Assembly (NCBI GenBank): GCA_905234755.1
Contig: CAJOIT010000004.1
Coordinates: 180,771-244,770 of the forward strand
Reading direction: 5' to 3'
Origin: an uncultured Bacteroidales bacterium
GTDB taxonomy: Bacteria; Bacteroidota; Bacteroidia; Bacteroidales; ML635J-15
DNA: 64,000 bases
Made by a program: the position numbers and the translations under genes. The notes beneath the pieces were generated by a model. The model saw nothing but the letters and a program-made list of their open reading frames with translations. It was not told the DNA's origin and did not search any database. Positions 62,943-64,000 of this stretch are shown piece by piece; positions within the stretch are counted from its first letter, which is position 1, and every line of letters begins with the position of its first letter.

Positions 62943-63582
62943 CATTATGTCTAATGTCGTCAAAAAATCCCATCGTTAATTCGCTATCCCACAAATCCGT
63001 CATCCCCCAAAAAACGTTATCAACCAAACAATCGTAACATCAGATAAATCGGACATATTTAACATATATATCATACTGAATTTAAGCGAAAAAACGAAAT
63101 TTCTCTAAGCAAAAATTATTATTTAAACACATCGACCAAAGGGAGATCCTTGATTGCCGCCTTGGCTGGTGAGCGTCAAGAAAATCGGTGGAACGAAGCG
63201 TAAAAAGGCAGACTGTTTGAACCGAAGTACAACGAAGGTGAGTTTCTGCGTTTTAGCGAAGTTCAGGCGATTTTTAGCGAAGCAGACTCAGCGGACACGG
63301 TTTTTGTTTACTTTTTACCGATAAAAAGTAAAAGCCCCCGCGGCTCGAGCGAAATGATTTTTATAATACTTGCTTTTGAGGCTGTGCAAGCAAAATTTTG
63401 CTGATGCTTATTCATACTAATTGCTAAAATTTATATTTTCCTCCCAATAATATCAGCCGTTCCATAAAATTCACATTCCTAACATCCCCATATCTCTTTC
63501 CTCGTTATGTCCCATGTCATCAAAACAAAAAATACCCTGTCGTTAATCCGTTAACCCGTAAAACCGTCATCTCCCCAAAAAA
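62943..63582. repeat. Diverged direct repeats flanking a conserved intergenic element
   Basis: The left copy (62943-63014) and right copy (63503-63582) share CRTTATGTCYMATGTCRTCAAAA, TCGTTAATYCG and CCGTCATC, then CCCCAAAAAAC, at roughly three quarters identity with small gaps. Between them lies the element at 63137-63370. No coding region is supported here. Confidence 0.6.
63137..63370. ncRNA. Bacteroidales-type conserved intergenic element (possible structured RNA)
   Basis: The stretch with AAAAAGGCAGACTGTTTGA, GGTGAGTTTCTGCG and a GCGGCTCGAGCGAA end resembles, from memory, an element common between genes in Bacteroidales genomes, often wrongly called as ORFs. It has an 11-bp perfect hairpin TTTACTTTTTA-CCGA-TAAAAAGTAAA (63307-63332) and a GCAGA/TCTGC pairing. 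Strand and function are unknown, so ncRNA is only a tentative class. Confidence 0.4.
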
Positions 63583-63662
63583 CAAAAAAATCTCATCTCC
63601 TAATCCCATATATACTTATAATTATTATATTTGCTTTTTTATTTAATATCACATCCAAATTA

Positions 63663-64000
63663 TGGACACAAATATCCAACATATAAAACCATCGGGCTAT
63701 TTGCCCACTGAGCCTGTCAAAGGATCAATATTTCGCTCCCTGAGCCTGTCGAAGGGCAACTTTCAACTTTCAACTTTCAACTTTCTTTTTTTCTTTTTCC
63801 TTTCAACTTTCACCTTTCACCTTCCAACTTACTCCCAAACGTCACAACCATTTCCAACCGACCATCTCCAGCTCTGGCTCCGTGCAGACAGTGTTGAACT
63901 AACAGACGGTAAAGTGTCGAGATGGTACGACCTAAGTCCTAACAATTATGTTATTCAACAAACTGATCAAAATGCAAGGCCTACAATTATGGACTCTGCC
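63663..64000 (+). CDS. Start of a secreted LamG-like protein (3' end outside window)
   Basis: Open from ATG at 63663 to the window end (112 codons). The part from about residue 60 (SQTSQPFPTDHLQLWLRADSVELTDGKVSRWYDLSPNNY) is the beginning of a LamG/Laminin_G_3-type domain, as in Bacteroidota surface proteins. The preceding 45 residues include a hydrophobic stretch (FNFLFFFFLSTFTFHLP) that could be a signal peptide. This stretch is encoded by the TTTCAACTTTC low-complexity repeat and a GAGCCTGTCGAAGGG element that elsewhere lie between genes. A later start is possible, but no ATG lies between 63665 and the LamG part; the next in-frame Met is close to the window end. Confidence 0.6.

Noticed and set aside
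63137..63370. Protein-coding gene in the conserved element
   Set aside because: No long frame with a plausible start is present, and the hairpins and repeated segments point to a non-coding element.

Overview
The window is a Bacteroidota chromosome segment, most likely from the order Bacteroidales. The evidence is a gliding-motility/T9SS-type C-terminal domain protein, several promoters of the Bacteroides type (TTTG, about 19 nt, TAnnTTTG), DUF3127, PG0541-type and DUF6266 proteins, and a low GC content. There is no rRNA, CRISPR array, transposase or prophage gene in view. The organism cannot be named to species from this sequence.

Layout. Positions 1-4868 hold a small exported protein followed by a giant, incomplete multidomain cell-surface protein. 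4975-7503 is an ExbB/ExbD proton-channel operon. 7613-15055 is housekeeping: tRNA-Ser, TatD-family nuclease, DprA, a lipoprotein, a GT28-like glycosyltransferase, a radical SAM protein, tRNA-Lys, an aminotransferase and a DUF3127 protein. 15128-21689 is a complete RND efflux operon (TetR regulator, TolC-like channel, lipoprotein adaptor, AcrB-like pump, PG0541-type P-II-like protein). 21779-22642 is the diadenylate cyclase CdaA. 22763-23210 is a small RelE/ParE toxin-antitoxin pair. 23567-26080 is a Pif1-like helicase with HRDC and HTH domains. 26109-27431 is an AAA/DUF4143 ATPase.

27752-59218 is a large surface-polysaccharide locus, all on the minus strand and visibly richer in AT than the first 27 kb. 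It has an ABC export pair (Wzm at 58376-59218, Wzt at 53694-54983), about a dozen glycosyltransferases, two hexapeptide acyltransferases, a UDP-galactopyranose mutase with a galactofuranosyltransferase-like partner, WecB, an FdtA/FdtB-type 3-amino-sugar pathway, a MenD-like ThDP enzyme, an NAD-dependent epimerase and a pyruvyltransferase. No Wzx flippase or Wzy polymerase was seen, which fits ABC-transporter-dependent export.

Conflict genes sit inside this locus. At 42976-45201 a three-gene cassette encodes two MTH538/ThsB-like TIR proteins around a deoxyribosyltransferase-like/TPR-S protein; this is the best candidate for a little-described immune system. Next to it, 45305-46209 is a DUF3791/DUF3990 (ADP-ribosyltransferase-like) toxin module, and 42710-42940 is a chimeric gene remnant. 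A second cluster (AbiEii-type nucleotidyltransferase, AlbA_2 protein, four-helix-bundle protein) separates wzt from wzm.

59219-64000 is a repeat-rich accessory tail: TTAACTC-like low-complexity DNA, an HTH protein with a disordered N-terminus, two tandem DUF6266 genes each preceded by a related short ORF, a conserved Bacteroidales-type intergenic element, and the start of a LamG-like secreted protein. The putative signal peptide of that last protein appears to be encoded by the same low-complexity repeat that otherwise lies between genes.
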